Source: an uncultured Alphaproteobacteria bacterium
GTDB taxonomy: Bacteria; Pseudomonadota; Alphaproteobacteria; Puniceispirillales; UBA1172
Direction of reading: 5' to 3'
Assembly (NCBI GenBank): GCA_958431225.1
Contig: OY288107.1
Coordinates: forward strand, 2,073,501 to 2,137,500
DNA length: 64,000 bases
This document shows positions 8,540 through 18,170 of the stretch, piece by piece. Numbering within the stretch: position 1 is the stretch's first letter; every line of letters starts with the position of its first letter. A model generated the notes under the pieces. The model saw nothing but the letters and a program-made list of their open reading frames with translations, was not told the origin of the DNA and did no database searches. A program made the position numbers and the translations under genes.

Positions 8540-11173
8540 TTATTGCAAGCGTTTGAGTGCCGACTCTATCTTATCACGTTTTTCCAGTTCTGCATCAAGG
8601 CGGCGTTGATTTTCTTCAATGACGGCGGGTGGGGCTTTGGCTTTGAACCCCGCATTATTGAGTTTCGCGGCGATTTTGTCGGCTTCCTTGGTGGTGGCAT
8701 CAAGCGCGGTTTTGAGCCGTTTTTGTTCGGCATCAAAATCCAACACCCCTGCTAGCGGGATAGAAAATTCCACGCCCTCCACCACGCTTTGCGCCGATTG
8801 CGGCGGGGGCGCATCGGCGAAGCGTAGGGCGTTGAGGCGGGCGAGGCGCAAAATTGATTCTTGATGCGCGCCAATCCAATCTTTTTGCTGTTCGGGCGGG
8901 GTTAGCACCACCAATTCGGGCGTGGCGGCGGCGGGGATATTCATCTCATTCCGCAACGACCTGATATTGGTGATGAGCGCGATGGCGAACGCAATCTCCG
9001 CCCCCGCATCGGCATATTCGGCGACATCACGTTGCGTCCAATTCGCGTTAATCAGCATGGTTTTCCCAGCAAACACCGATTTCCACAATTCTTCGGTGAT
9101 AAACGGCATGATGGGGTGCAATAGCGTTAAAGCCTCAGCCATGACGACACGCGCCACGCGGGTGTTTTCCCTAGATTCTGCGCCTTCAGCGTTGTCCAGA
9201 TTCGGTTTTATCCATTCCAGATACCAATCGCAAAAATGGTGCCAGATAAAATGATAAATCGCCTCCGCCGCATCGTTGAAGCGATATGTGCTGATGGCTT
9301 GGTGCATGGCGGTGCTGGTTTGTTGCAGCTCGTATAGAATCCATTGATTGGCGGGGGATTTAATCGCCTCCCCACCTAATTCTGGCGCGCCGGTGATGCC
9401 GTTCATTTCCAAGAACCGACACGCATTCCAAATTTTCGTGGCAAAGTTGCGGTAGCCTTCAATGCGCGATTCTGCCAATTTTATATCGCGCCCCTGTGCC
9501 GCCAATGCCGTCAGGGTAAAGCGCAAAGCATCGGCGCCGTATTTTTCGCTCAACACCAACGGGTCTAAAACATTGCCTTTGGATTTTGACATTTTTTGTC
9601 CCTTTGCATCGCGGACTAGGGCATGAATATAAATATCCTTGAACGGCACTTTGCCATCCATGAAATGCATGCCTAGCATCATCATGCGGGCTACCCAGAA
9701 AAATATGATGTCAAATCCGGTCACTAGCACACTGCCCGGGTAATAACGTTCCAAATGCGCGGTTTTTTCGGGCCAGCCTAGCGTGGAAAACGGCCATAGC
9801 CCACTTGAAAACCATGTGTCTAGCACGTCTTCATCTTGGCGCAATTCTACGTCGTTTCCGTAATGTGCGCGCGCCTTTTCTAATGCCCCGGCTTCATCCA
9901 TGGCGACGAAGGGCGTGTTGTCATCGCCATACCATACCGGAATCCGATGCCCCCACCATAATTGGCGGCTGATGCACCACGGCTGAATGTTGCGCATCCA
10001 TTCAAAATAGGTTTTCTCCCAACGTTGCGGGTGGAAACACATGCGCCCATCTTCCACGGCTTTGATGGCAGGTTCGGCGAGGGTTTTGGCATCTACATAC
10101 CATTGATCCATCAACCACGGTTCTATGGGAACACCTGATCGGTCGCCGTGGGGGACGCTGTGGGTGGTGGGTTCGGTTTCGGCTAATGCGCCTGCGGATT
10201 CTAGGGCTTTTACCAATTTTTTGCGGGCTTCAAAACGCTCCATGCCTTGAAATTCGGCAGGCGCATTTTCATTGATGCGCGCATGGGCATCCATCACGTT
10301 TATCATGTCTAGATTGTGGCGGCGTCCTACTTCAAAATCGTTGAAATCATGCGCCGGGGTGATTTTCACCGCCCCTGAACCTTTTTCCATATCAGCATAT
10401 TCATCAGCAATAATCGGAATCCGCCGCCCCACCAGTGGCAAGACAACAAATTTGCCGATGCAATGGGTATAGCGCGCATCATCAGGATGCACCGCCACCG
10501 CCGTATCGCCGAACATGGTTTCCGGGCGGGTGGTGGCAACAATGACCTCGCCGCCAGATTCAATAGGATAGCGAATGTGCCAGTAATGCCCGTTGATCTC
10601 ACGCATCTCAACCTCAAGATCCGAAATGGCGGTCAATAATTTCGGGTCCCAATTCACTAGCCGTTTATCGCGGTAAATCAACCCCTCCTCATAAAGGCGC
10701 ACGAATACCAAACGCACCGCCTCGGATAGCCCCTCATCAAGGGTAAAACGCGCGCGCGCCCAATCCGGCGATGCCCCCAAACTGCGTAATTGTTTTGAAA
10801 TCGTCCCGCCGGATTCTTCCACCCATTGCCAGATGCGCGCAACGAATTTCTCGCGCCCCAAATCGCGGCGACTAGTGCCTTCCTCGCCTAGCATCCGTTC
10901 CACCACCATCTGTGTTGCAATCCCCGCATGATCCATCCCCGGCTGCCACAACGCATCATGCCCGGTCATGCGGTGGAAGCGAATCAGAATATCCTGCAAG
11001 GTAAAGGTCAACGCATGTCCGATATGCAATGAGCCGGTCACATTCGGCGGCGGCATCATAATCGTGTAAGGGTTTTGGGTGCTATCCACATCGGCGGCGA
11101 AGGCACCGCTTTTCTGCCACGCCTCATACCAGCGGCTTTCAAATTGTTTCGGATTGTACGTTTTATCAAGCAT
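8540..11173 (-). CDS. valS: Valyl-tRNA synthetase
   Basis: ValRS is a class I synthetase with an editing domain that clears Thr-tRNA. The 877-residue protein has [15 protein letters not shown] with HIGH at residues 50-53, the editing-domain segment [20 protein letters not shown], and [14 protein letters not shown] as the KMSKS loop. It also has the [13 protein letters not shown] anticodon-domain motif. The final 60 or so residues form the expected coiled-coil arm rich in Lys, Glu and Ala. ilvD follows 16 nt downstream, so a branched-chain amino acid biosynthesis gene and the valine-charging gene share a transcript. Confidence 0.96.
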   Translation of the reverse strand: MLDKTYNPKQFESRWYEAWQKSGAFAADVDSTQNPYTIMMPPPNVTGSLHIGHALTFTLQDILIRFHRMTGHDALWQPGMDHAGIATQMVVERMLGEEGTSRRDLGREKFVARIWQWVEESGGTISKQLRSLGASPDWARARFTLDEGLSEAVRLVFVRLYEEGLIYRDKRLVNWDPKLLTAISDLEVEMREINGHYWHIRYPIESGGEVIVATTRPETMFGDTAVAVHPDDARYTHCIGKFVVLPLVGRRIPIIADEYADMEKGSGAVKITPAHDFNDFEVGRRHNLDMINVMDAHARINENAPAEFQGMERFEARKKLVKALESAGALAETEPTTHSVPHGDRSGVPIEPWLMDQWYVDAKTLAEPAIKAVEDGRMCFHPQRWEKTYFEWMRNIQPWCISRQLWWGHRIPVWYGDDNTPFVAMDEAGALEKARAHYGNDVELRQDEDVLDTWFSSGLWPFSTLGWPEKTAHLERYYPGSVLVTGFDIIFFWVARMMMLGMHFMDGKVPFKDIYIHALVRDAKGQKMSKSKGNVLDPLVLSEKYGADALRFTLTALAAQGRDIKLAESRIEGYRNFATKIWNACRFLEMNGITGAPELGGEAIKSPANQWILYELQQTSTAMHQAISTYRFNDAAEAIYHFIWHHFCDWYLEWIKPNLDNAEGAESRENTRVARVVMAEALTLLHPIMPFITEELWKSVFAGKTMLINANWTQRDVAEYADAGAEIAFAIALITNIRSLRNEMNIPAAATPELVVLTPPEQQKDWIGAHQESILRLARLNALRFADAPPPQSAQSVVEGVEFSIPLAGVLDFDAEQKRLKTALDATTKEADKIAAKLNNAGFKAKAPPAVIEENQRRLDAELEKRDKIESALKRLQ

Positions 11174-11224
11174 AGCGATATGGTTTTAGCCCAAAATGCG
11201 GAAATAGCGCAAGCCCCCCGCACC

Positions 11225-12592
11225 TCATTCAGAATAAGTGACGCGGGGGATGATGCCCGTAAATGGTAGGTCATGCGTGGGTAAATCTTCAACTTCGGTA
11301 AAAGCCGGCGTAATGCCAAAACGCGCGGCGTTAAGCCCGCCAATCACTTTCAGCAATGCGTATCCTGCTAGCACATAATCGCCGCGGGCTTCAATCAGGC
11401 GCAATTCTGCCGCGACCATATCTTGTTCGGCATCTAGTAGGTCTAGCAGTGATTTTAAGCCGAATTCTACCTCAGTCGCTACGCCATCGCGGAATAATGT
11501 TGCGGCGTCTGCTTCGGCTGTGCTGGCGGTGATGAGGCTGGCGGCGGTGCGGTAGTTGCGCCATGCCGTCTCGGCACTGATGCGGAGCGCGTCTTTGCTA
11601 TTGATGAGCTGTTGAAGCGCGGCTTGATGTTCTGCCACTAGCCCCCGCGAACGTGCGCGTGATGCCGGGGTGGCATAGAGGGGGGTGCGGAAATTGATGC
11701 TGGCACTCACAGCATCGCGTCTTTGCGAATCTATGTTGGAATCCGCCGTGCGTCCGCTTAGTTCCAATTCCAACTGCGGACGCAAACTTGCCAAGAGCCG
11801 ATCCATATTATAGCGGGCGATGCGGGTGTTGAAACTTTGTTGCAGAAAATCGGGGTTGTGCGTGAATGCTTTATCGGCGGTGGCACCGGCACTTGGCGGC
11901 ACTTCATCATTAGCAAGGGGCGTTGGCGGGATGGTGATGTTTGGCAGAGGTTCGTTGAAATAGCGGCGCAGATTGGCTTCTGCCGTGGCAAGGCGGTTTT
12001 CGGCACCAATCAGCACCGCTTCCGCCCGTGCTAGCCGTGATGTGGCGAGGGCAAACTGTGTCGGTGTGCCATCGCCGATTTCAAGGCGTAATTGGCTGGC
12101 TTTGACTTGTGCGCCTAGCCGTGCGACATTCGCCTGGCTGACGATGAGGCTTTGTGCGGCGGTGGTGTGATTGACTAGGGCGGTTAGGGCTTGGTTGAGT
12201 AGATCCTGTTCGGCGGCACGATACGCCATGATGGCTTGGTCTAGCTGAATTTTGGCGATGCGGGTTTGGGCTTTGGCTTGTCCGCCATCATAAAGTGGTT
12301 TGGTAAGTGTTAATGTTAAATCATTGTCTTCTTGATAGATTTCGGGTGCGCTATCAATGCGGCGTTCTTCAACGCTGGCAGATGCCCGCAAGGATGATGA
12401 CCATTCTAGCGTAGATTTCGCCACCGCGATATTTTCGTGCGCCGATTTGATGCCTTCAATGCTCGCTTGCACCGCCGCGTTTTGGTGGAGTGCCTGTTCT
12501 AAAAGCGCACCCAAATCATCATCGGCGCCCGCCCCGCCTAATGTGAACATGAAAACGACAGGGGCTATCAATAATGTGCGCGCGCCTAACAT
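11225..12592 (-). CDS. tolC: TolC-family outer-membrane efflux protein
   Basis: This is an outer-membrane channel-tunnel component of type I secretion or tripartite efflux. From the chosen ATG the protein has 455 residues with a signal peptide (MLGARTLLIAPVVFMFTLGGAGA). Two tandem helical repeats follow, rich in Ala, Leu and Gln, with a C-terminal LLDLLDAEQDMVAAELRLIEARGDYVLAGYALLKVIG typical of TolC. A 22-residue longer frame would overlap pcm and hide the signal peptide, so it was not used. The gene begins 7 nt after pcm. The pcm-tolC pairing recurs in alphaproteobacteria. No partner pump is present. Confidence 0.88.
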   Translation of the reverse strand: MLGARTLLIAPVVFMFTLGGAGADDDLGALLEQALHQNAAVQASIEGIKSAHENIAVAKSTLEWSSSLRASASVEERRIDSAPEIYQEDNDLTLTLTKPLYDGGQAKAQTRIAKIQLDQAIMAYRAAEQDLLNQALTALVNHTTAAQSLIVSQANVARLGAQVKASQLRLEIGDGTPTQFALATSRLARAEAVLIGAENRLATAEANLRRYFNEPLPNITIPPTPLANDEVPPSAGATADKAFTHNPDFLQQSFNTRIARYNMDRLLASLRPQLELELSGRTADSNIDSQRRDAVSASINFRTPLYATPASRARSRGLVAEHQAALQQLINSKDALRISAETAWRNYRTAASLITASTAEADAATLFRDGVATEVEFGLKSLLDLLDAEQDMVAAELRLIEARGDYVLAGYALLKVIGGLNAARFGITPAFTEVEDLPTHDLPFTGIIPRVTYSE

Positions 12593-12599
12593 GATGCGG

Positions 12600-13262
12600 T
12601 TAAAATTCAAAACGTTTTGGGGCGGTGAAACCATCAAGAATCGGTGTCTGGGCATCAAATAGCACTTTGGCTTGGAATTCGTGTTTGCCTTTGCGCGTCA
12701 TGATGGTGGCTTTGCCTGATGTTGTGGCATCCCCCCGCACCACCGCCACCAACCGCCCATGTTCCGCTAGTTGTGTTAAAATGGTCTCAGGCACTTCTGC
12801 CACCGCGCCTTCAATGATGATGGCATCATAAGGGGCTTCGTTGGGATAGCCCGCTTGATGCGCGCCGTTTAGCACGACGCCATTATCAATCCCCAATTTG
12901 ATGAGATGGTCGTGGGCAGCATCGGCGAGGGCTTTATTCGCTTCAATCCCCACCACCGACTGCCCTAGATGTGCCAGCAAAGCCGTGCTGTATCCGCAAG
13001 CGGTAGCGATATCCAAAATGGTCTCACTGCCATCAAACTCTAGGGCTTGCAGGAGGCGGGCTAGCACCATGGGTTCCAACATAAACCGCCCGTCTGTGAG
13101 GAATAAATCCTCATCAATATAGGCGAGGCTTTGGATGTGTTTGGGGATAAATTCCTCGCGCGGAATCGCCGCAAAAGCGTCCAAAACCCGCGTATCACTG
13201 ACCTTATTCGGACGCAACTGGCTGGCAACCATAATGTGACGGCGTTGGGCATAGACCGACAT
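12600..13262 (-). CDS. pcm: Protein-L-isoaspartate O-methyltransferase family protein
   Basis: This SAM-dependent methyltransferase is related to the enzyme that repairs isoaspartyl residues. The 220-residue protein begins with RRHIMVASQLRPNKVSD and has the PREEFIP motif and the Rossmann glycine segment ETILDIATACGYSTALLAHLG. It has YDAIIIEGAV where PCMT enzymes have a similar strand. The sequence reads DIATACGYSTA where canonical PCMT has a GSGSGYxTA-like loop. It may therefore belong to the divergent alphaproteobacterial branch whose repair activity is unproven. It is the first gene of the pcm-tolC run. Confidence 0.82.
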   Translation of the reverse strand: MSVYAQRRHIMVASQLRPNKVSDTRVLDAFAAIPREEFIPKHIQSLAYIDEDLFLTDGRFMLEPMVLARLLQALEFDGSETILDIATACGYSTALLAHLGQSVVGIEANKALADAAHDHLIKLGIDNGVVLNGAHQAGYPNEAPYDAIIIEGAVAEVPETILTQLAEHGRLVAVVRGDATTSGKATIMTRKGKHEFQAKVLFDAQTPILDGFTAPKRFEF

Positions 13263-13351
13263 GGAATGAGGCTCCTGATGATGAAAACGCGCCTAACATA
13301 GCCGATTGTTGCGGGGATTTCTAGTGAAAATAGTATGGCGAAAAAGCACTA

Positions 13352-13380
13352 TTGACGCTTGGCGGTGCTTGGGGTAAATC
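13352..13380 (+). promoter_or_regulatory. Candidate promoter of tRNA-Cys
   Basis: TTGACG (13352-13357) and TAAATC (13375-13380) are 17 nt apart. A transcript from here would start within a few bases of the tRNA 5' end at 13391. The -35 is strong and the -10 weak. It is inferred from position and spacing only. Confidence 0.4.
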
Positions 13381-13390
13381 ATTGGGTGCT

Positions 13391-13464
13391 GGCCCGGTGG
13401 CAGAGTGGTTATGCAGCGGCCTGCAAAGCCGTGTACACCGGTTCGATTCCGGTCTGGGCCTCCA
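13391..13464 (+). tRNA. tRNA-Cys (GCA)
   Basis: A complete cloverleaf can be drawn. The acceptor GGCCCGG pairs with CTGGGCC with one G-T pair. The anticodon loop reads CTGCAAA with GCA as anticodon, and the T-arm is GGTTCGATTCC. Discriminator T and an encoded CCA end the gene at 13464. Length is 74 nt. Confidence 0.95.
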
Positions 13465-13483
13465 TCTATATTCACATTTACAT

Positions 13484-14995
13484 TTAGAGGGGGCGGTCGC
13501 CGATTTCCTCGATGCGCTTGGCGATGTAGGATTGTAGCGATTCCATAATGGCTTGCTCCATGGGCGGCGGGGTGAAATTTTCTAGGGTCTCCTGCCAGCA
13601 TTTCTCGGCGCGGGTGTAGGCATCTAAACTGCCGCTTGCTTGCCAGTTTTCGAAATTTTGCCAATCGCTCAACATGGGCGTGAAGAATGCGGTTTTGTAG
13701 CGTTCCAACGTATGCGGATGCCCGAAAAAATGCCCCCCTGCCTCCACTTCACTAATCGCATCTAGGGCGAATTCGTCAGGCGCGAAATCTATCGCGCTCA
13801 ACATTTTGGCGAAACCATCCAACATATCGCCATCAAGCATGGTTTTTTCATAACTCGCCACCAACCCGCCTTCCATCCAACCCGCCGCGTGATAGACTAA
13901 ATTCGCCCCGCCATAAAGCGCCCCCCATAGCGACATTTGCGTTTCATACGCGGCTTGCGCATCTACGGCATTTGACGCACTGCAACCACTGCTCCGATAG
14001 GGCAAGCCATAATAGCGACACAGCTGCCCGCCGGCTAGATTGGCTAGGGTGTTTTCGGGGGTGCCAAAGGCGGGCGCGCCGCTTCGCATATCTACGTTTG
14101 ATGTGAACCCCCCATAGACCACCGGCGCCCCTGCCCGCCATGATTGGATGGTGGCTAGGGTGAATAGGGCTTCGGCATTTTGTTGGGTTAGCGCGGCGGG
14201 GAGGCTCACCGGTGCCATCGCCCCCAATAATGTGAAGGGCGTAACGATAACCATCTGCCCCAATTCCGCCATGGCTAGCGCGCCATCGGACATTTCCGCA
14301 TCCAACACCCTAGGTGAGTTGACATTGATATTGGTCATCGCCCCGGGGGTTTGCGCCAATTCATCCAACGTTACCCCCCGCGCTAATGCTACCATATTGA
14401 CGGCATCCTCCACGCGCTCGCGCCCCACCGACATACAGGCGGTGATTTTATCGGTGAGGGTCAAGGCGCTGAACATACAATCCAAATGGCGCGTATGCAC
14501 GGGGAGGTCGGTGGTAGCGACGGCTTGATTGCCTAGGAAATGGATGGCGTTGAGGCTTTGGGCTAGGCGCATCAAATCTTGGAAATCTTGATAAGTTGAG
14601 GGACGCCGCCCGCGTTTGCGGTCGCTGGCGTTGGGGGGGCCGGAGACCATGCCGAAATTGATGTGATTGCCGCCGATATGGAGGCGGTGCCGGGTTTGGC
14701 GGGGGGTTAGGGTGAATTGTTTCGGGGCTTTGGCGATGTGTTCCATGATGAAATCGGCATCCGTGCGCACGATAAAATTTTCGCCATCCACTAAACAACC
14801 CAAGGATTTGAGATGCTGGCGCAGGGGCGGACTCAACACCTTAATCCCGGCATCGCGTAGGATTTTCATGCTGTTTTGGTGGATTTGTTCCACCTGTTCG
14901 GCTTTCAGCGGTTCTAGGTAGCCGAGATGGTTTTGTAGATTTTTGAAACCTGTGCCGGTAATATGCTGGCGGTTTTTGCGGGTGCGTTTGGGCAT
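13484..14995 (-). CDS. MttB-family (trimethylamine/glycine betaine) methyltransferase, no pyrrolysine
   Basis: This 503-residue protein belongs to the MttB superfamily, which moves a methyl group from a quaternary or tertiary amine to a corrinoid protein. Recognisable stretches are LEPLKAEQVEQIHQNSMKILRDAGIKV at the N-terminus, the central FTLLGAMAPVSLPAALTQQNAEAL segment, and CSASNAVDAQAAYETQMSLWGALYGGANLVYHAAGW. The frame is open throughout without an amber codon, so it is the non-pyrrolysine type. Characterised members of that branch include glycine betaine methyltransferase. No corrinoid protein or reactivase is nearby, so substrate is open. A strong GGAGGAGG Shine-Dalgarno precedes the ATG. 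Confidence 0.85.
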   Translation of the reverse strand: MPKRTRKNRQHITGTGFKNLQNHLGYLEPLKAEQVEQIHQNSMKILRDAGIKVLSPPLRQHLKSLGCLVDGENFIVRTDADFIMEHIAKAPKQFTLTPRQTRHRLHIGGNHINFGMVSGPPNASDRKRGRRPSTYQDFQDLMRLAQSLNAIHFLGNQAVATTDLPVHTRHLDCMFSALTLTDKITACMSVGRERVEDAVNMVALARGVTLDELAQTPGAMTNINVNSPRVLDAEMSDGALAMAELGQMVIVTPFTLLGAMAPVSLPAALTQQNAEALFTLATIQSWRAGAPVVYGGFTSNVDMRSGAPAFGTPENTLANLAGGQLCRYYGLPYRSSGCSASNAVDAQAAYETQMSLWGALYGGANLVYHAAGWMEGGLVASYEKTMLDGDMLDGFAKMLSAIDFAPDEFALDAISEVEAGGHFFGHPHTLERYKTAFFTPMLSDWQNFENWQASGSLDAYTRAEKCWQETLENFTPPPMEQAIMESLQSYIAKRIEEIGDRPL

Positions 14996-15133
14996 AATTG
15001 TCCTCCTCCCCCCTATGAGAAAGCCCTAGACGCATGGCATTTAATCTAAAACGGACGCTTTCTGCCTCAAAGCCGACACGGACACCCTATAATCATTGAA
15101 ACCCGTGCGCCAATGGCTTATGAGGGGGATGTG

Positions 15134-16075
15134 ATGGCTTTCTTTTCCTTACAGATTTGGCGTTCGCGGGGATTCGCGCATTTTCTTTTGTTCGTTACTG
15201 CTCTCGTTTGGGGGGTGGCGTTTGTGTTTCAAAAGACTGGTATGCAAGATATTGGGGCGATGAATTTTGTATTCTATCGCTTTCTGGTCGGTGCCATAGC
15301 CCTCGCCCCTTTCGCCTATCTGGAACATCAACGGCGCGGATTTTTTGCGTCCATAAGCGGGGGGGCGGCAGGGCTGACGCCACGGCAGTTGGTTTGGGGA
15401 GCTGGCGGGCTTGGGGGGTTGATGTTTTTGGGTTCGGTGATGCAACAGGTGAGCCTCCATACCGCAAGCATTGCCAATGTGGCGTTTCTGACCGCGCTCT
15501 ATGTGCCGTTGGTGCCGATTTTGGGGCTGGTATTGTTTCGTGTGCGCTTGCCATGGGTGCGGTGGTTGGCGGTAGCGGTGTTTTTGGCGGGGAGCTGGCT
15601 GATGACTGGGGCAAGTTTTCGGAGCATTAGTTCCGGCGAAATCATCGTCCTCATCAGCGCGATTTTTTGGGCGTTTCATATCATGCTAGTCGGGGCGTTG
15701 GTGATGCGGAGCCATATTCCGTTCCAACTAGCCTTTCTGCAAACCGCCATTACGAGCCTGTTGGCGTTGTTGGTGTGTATGGCGATGGGGCGGGTGGAAT
15801 TTGTGTTGGTGTTGCAGGTTCTGCCCGATATTCTTTTCGCCGGGGTGGTGTCGTTGGGGTTAGGTTTCACTTTACAGATGGTGGCACAGCAAAATTGCTC
15901 GCCATCGGCGGCGGCGATTATTCTGTCGCTTGAAGGCGTGGTGGCGGCGGTGGCGGGGCATATCATTTTGGGACAGGTCATGACCGGCATTGCGATGGTT
16001 GGGGCGGGGATGATTATGCTGGCGGTGCTGTTGGTGGAATTGTCGCCGGTGCATAAACGCGGGGCATCCCGATGA
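15134..16075 (+). CDS. DMT-superfamily (EamA) permease
   Basis: This is a ten-helix drug/metabolite transporter of 313 residues with two EamA repeats. The first repeat starts LLFVTALVWGVAFVFQKTGM and the second at about residue 165 (IIVLISAIFWAFHIMLVGALV). The substrate is unknown; related proteins export amino acids or other metabolites. The ATG at 15134 is preceded by GAGGGGG at good spacing and is preferred over an ATG 21 nt upstream. A TATAAT box lies at 15088-15093, without a clear -35. The stop overlaps the next start by 4 nt (ATGA), so the two genes are translationally coupled. Confidence 0.88.
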   Translation: MAFFSLQIWRSRGFAHFLLFVTALVWGVAFVFQKTGMQDIGAMNFVFYRFLVGAIALAPFAYLEHQRRGFFASISGGAAGLTPRQLVWGAGGLGGLMFLGSVMQQVSLHTASIANVAFLTALYVPLVPILGLVLFRVRLPWVRWLAVAVFLAGSWLMTGASFRSISSGEIIVLISAIFWAFHIMLVGALVMRSHIPFQLAFLQTAITSLLALLVCMAMGRVEFVLVLQVLPDILFAGVVSLGLGFTLQMVAQQNCSPSAAAIILSLEGVVAAVAGHIILGQVMTGIAMVGAGMIMLAVLLVELSPVHKRGASR

Positions 16076-17196
16076 AACGCACGGATTTGGTTCTGCTCGG
16101 GGGCGGTCATGCGCAGGTTGCGGTGCTAAAATCTTTTGGCATCGCACCGATGCAAGATGTGCGTATCACGCTCATCAGCCGCGACCGCCACACGCCCTAT
16201 TCGGGGATGTTGCCGGGGTATATTGAGGGGCGGTATGATGCGCGCGAATCTTCTATTGATTTGGTGCGGTTGGCGCAATTTGCCCGGGCGCGGTTTATCC
16301 ATGATGCGGTAGAATCTTTGGATGCCGACCGCCATAAACTCACATTGGCGCATAAACCGCCCCTCAATTTTGATATTCTGTCGGTGAATACAGGCGCAAC
16401 GCCGATGATGGATGCGGTGGCGGGCGCGGCGGATTATGCCATTCCCATCAAGCCTGTCCCGGCATTGATGGCACATCTTGATAATGTGATGCGGGGGGAT
16501 GCGCCTTGTCGGCAGATTGGTATTATCGGCGGGGGGATTGCCGGGGTTGAAGTGGCTTTGGCGTTGGATTATCGGCTTAATCGTGTATCTGGGCAGTTAG
16601 GCGGGGGCGGGATAAAAATTCACCTAATTGATGGCGGGGTGCGGGTTGCGCCTGCCCTTGCGCCTATTGCTTCACGCTGGCTGATGGGTGAGATGCGCCG
16701 CCGTGATATTGCCGTGCATTTGGGGCGCGATGCGGTGGCGGTGGCACCCGAAAAAATTGCCCTTGATGATGGCACGAAAATTAGCGCGGATTTGACCCTA
16801 ATGACGACCGGCGCATCACCGCCATCATGGTTAAAAGAATCGGGACTGGCACTAGATGCGCGGGGGTTTATGGCGGTGGATTCGCACCTGCAAAGCCTCT
16901 CACACCCTAACATTTTCGGCGCCGGGGATGTGGCGACACTAACCGCCAATCAACGCCCTAAATCAGGCGTCTATGCGGTAAGGGCGGGACCGATTCTGCG
17001 CGATAATCTGCGCGCGGTTTTAGCGCAAAAACCTTTGCGGAAATGGACACCGCAACAACGACACCTAGCACTAATCGGTTTAGGCGGCGGGCGGGCTATC
17101 GGTGCTTGGGGGAATATGGCTCTACCCCCTGCCCGCTATTTGTGGCGTGTAAAAGAATGGATTGACCGCCGTTTCATCCGCCGTTATGCGCTATGA
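16072..17196 (+). CDS. FAD-dependent pyridine-nucleotide oxidoreductase, SelD-associated type
   Basis: This 374-residue two-Rossmann flavoprotein has an FAD site LLGGGHAQVAVL (residues 8-19), a second nucleotide site IGIIGGGIAGVEVALAL near residue 145, and the FAD-closing FGAGDVATL near residue 283. The opening GGGHAQ and the TPYSGMLPGYIEGRY segment match the oxidoreductase domain that is fused to selenide-water dikinase (SelD) in some bacteria. Here it stands alone, as it also does in some alphaproteobacteria, and no SelD lies in the window. Substrate unknown. It is coupled to the DMT permease upstream, and tRNA-Asn follows. Confidence 0.82.
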   Translation: MKRTDLVLLGGGHAQVAVLKSFGIAPMQDVRITLISRDRHTPYSGMLPGYIEGRYDARESSIDLVRLAQFARARFIHDAVESLDADRHKLTLAHKPPLNFDILSVNTGATPMMDAVAGAADYAIPIKPVPALMAHLDNVMRGDAPCRQIGIIGGGIAGVEVALALDYRLNRVSGQLGGGGIKIHLIDGGVRVAPALAPIASRWLMGEMRRRDIAVHLGRDAVAVAPEKIALDDGTKISADLTLMTTGASPPSWLKESGLALDARGFMAVDSHLQSLSHPNIFGAGDVATLTANQRPKSGVYAVRAGPILRDNLRAVLAQKPLRKWTPQQRHLALIGLGGGRAIGAWGNMALPPARYLWRVKEWIDRRFIRRYAL

Positions 17197-17253
17197 CCAT
17201 ATTTTCCTTGCAAGCAGGCGCCGTTTTGATTATTTAGGGCATAACAAATCTAA

Positions 17254-17328
17254 TCCCCAGTAGCTCAGCGGTAGAGCAAGCGACTGTTAATCGCTTGGCC
17301 GGCGGTTCGAATCCGTCCTGGGGAGCCA
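17254..17328 (+). tRNA. tRNA-Asn (GTT)
   Basis: The acceptor TCCCCAG pairs with CTGGGGA. The D-arm is GCTCAGCGGTAGAGC. The anticodon arm CGACTGTTAATCG carries GTT, and the T-arm GGTTCGAATCC is intact. Discriminator G and an encoded CCA follow. An AT-rich gene islet begins immediately downstream. Confidence 0.95.
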
Positions 17329-17499
17329 CCTTTTACCCTTGGAAAGTTGGGCAAAGGTGATTCCGGGATTTTTGATGCGATCCAGATAGGCGCGCGCATA
17401 CCATTCCTCTGCAAATTTGTTGATTTCCTCGTGCAGGTCGGAACTGGTAATCTTCACATTTTTCGCTTGTTTTTTCACATTTGCCATTTTAGATTCCAC
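17287..17499 (-). CDS. Doubtful 70-residue frame ending antisense to tRNA-Asn
   Basis: An open frame on the minus strand begins MESKMANVKKQAKNV. It has a helical, charged middle (DLHEEINKFAEEWYARAYLDR) and ends in LPRTDSNRRPSD. That last string is the well-known artefact of translating the antisense of a tRNA, so the true end, if the gene is real, was lost. A weak GGAA lies before the first Met. It could be a truncated remnant of a gene broken at the tRNA, or chance. No family is recognised. Confidence 0.2.
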   Translation of the reverse strand: MESKMANVKKQAKNVKITSSDLHEEINKFAEEWYARAYLDRIKNPGITFAQLSKGKRWLPRTDSNRRPSD

Positions 17500-17621
17500 A
17501 GGTCGCTGGCAGAGAATCTGGTTTATGCGCTCAGTGAGGTGTGGCGTTTGTTTAGTATCGGCGTATTTATGTTGTTTCTCGTGATGCTGGTGTTTGTATA
17601 ATTGTTTTAGGGAGACTGGTT
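17329..17621. other. AT-rich intergenic stretch after tRNA-Asn
   Basis: About 293 nt separate tRNA-Asn from the first Sel1 gene. Apart from the doubtful antisense frame, the only notable item is a hydrophobic run on the plus strand near 17545-17601 (VWRLFSIGVFMLFLVMLVFV, then stop). It resembles a signal-anchor fragment and may be a relic of another Sel1-type leader. A Shine-Dalgarno AGGGAG precedes the Sel1 ATG at 17622. No copy of the tRNA 3' end was found downstream by eye. Confidence 0.4.
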
Positions 17622-18170
17622 ATGGATCGTTATCATGGTGATTTTCCTTGGGGTGATGCTGTTGCTAGGTATCGTTGTATTGGTGAAAAGCATACGATTG
17701 AGGAATCAAGGAAAGGATATGAGGCTTGGGAAAGGCGTGATTTTAAAGCTGCCATTGCTGAATTAACTCCTTTAGCCGAAAAAAAAGGTAATGTTTTTGC
17801 CCAACTGTTGCTTGGGGGAATGTATTATCACGGGGAGGGAGTAAAAAGGGATTGCAAAAAGGCAGTTGAATTATTGGCTTATCCTGCTGAGGCTGGAATT
17901 GAAATTGCTCAGATTTTGTTGGGTACAGTATGTTTAAGTTCGACTAAGGTTCGAAATAATTACAAAATGGCTTTTGAATTATTTAGTAGTGCTTCAAAAA
18001 AAGGTTTTACTGATGCTGATTTTTATTTAGGGAAGATGTATTTGGAAGGTCTGTATGTGGGTAAAGATTATGTTGAGGCAAGAAAGCGTTTTAAAATAGC
18101 GTTAGATGGTGGTCATCCTGATGCTAAAGAATTTTTGGATCGCATTGGTAGGGAGGGTATTTTGATATGA
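17622..18170 (+). CDS. Sel1-like repeat protein, apparently without signal peptide
   Basis: This 182-residue helical-repeat protein has about four Sel1/TPR-like units, for example VFAQLLLGGMYYHGEGVKRD, IAQILLGTV, ADFYLGKMYLEGLYVGKDY and ARKRFKIALDGGHPDAKEF. Sel1 proteins act as protein-interaction scaffolds. No signal peptide is visible, whereas the next gene has one. Codon use is strongly AT-biased compared with the flanking housekeeping genes, which suggests recent acquisition. The stop overlaps the start of the next Sel1 gene by 4 nt (ATGA). The segment FKAAIAELTPLAEKKGN resembles FATAISIYPEIVDEL in the neighbour, so the two look like duplicates. Confidence 0.8.
   Translation: MDRYHGDFPWGDAVARYRCIGEKHTIEESRKGYEAWERRDFKAAIAELTPLAEKKGNVFAQLLLGGMYYHGEGVKRDCKKAVELLAYPAEAGIEIAQILLGTVCLSSTKVRNNYKMAFELFSSASKKGFTDADFYLGKMYLEGLYVGKDYVEARKRFKIALDGGHPDAKEFLDRIGREGILI

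Noticed and set aside
13484-14995. Pyrrolysine-containing MttB
   Set aside because: The frame has no in-frame amber codon, and no pyl genes are present.
17347-17601. 84-residue plus-strand frame before the Sel1 genes
   Set aside because: Only the hydrophobic end is notable; no Shine-Dalgarno or family match supports a gene, so it is described as part of the intergenic stretch.
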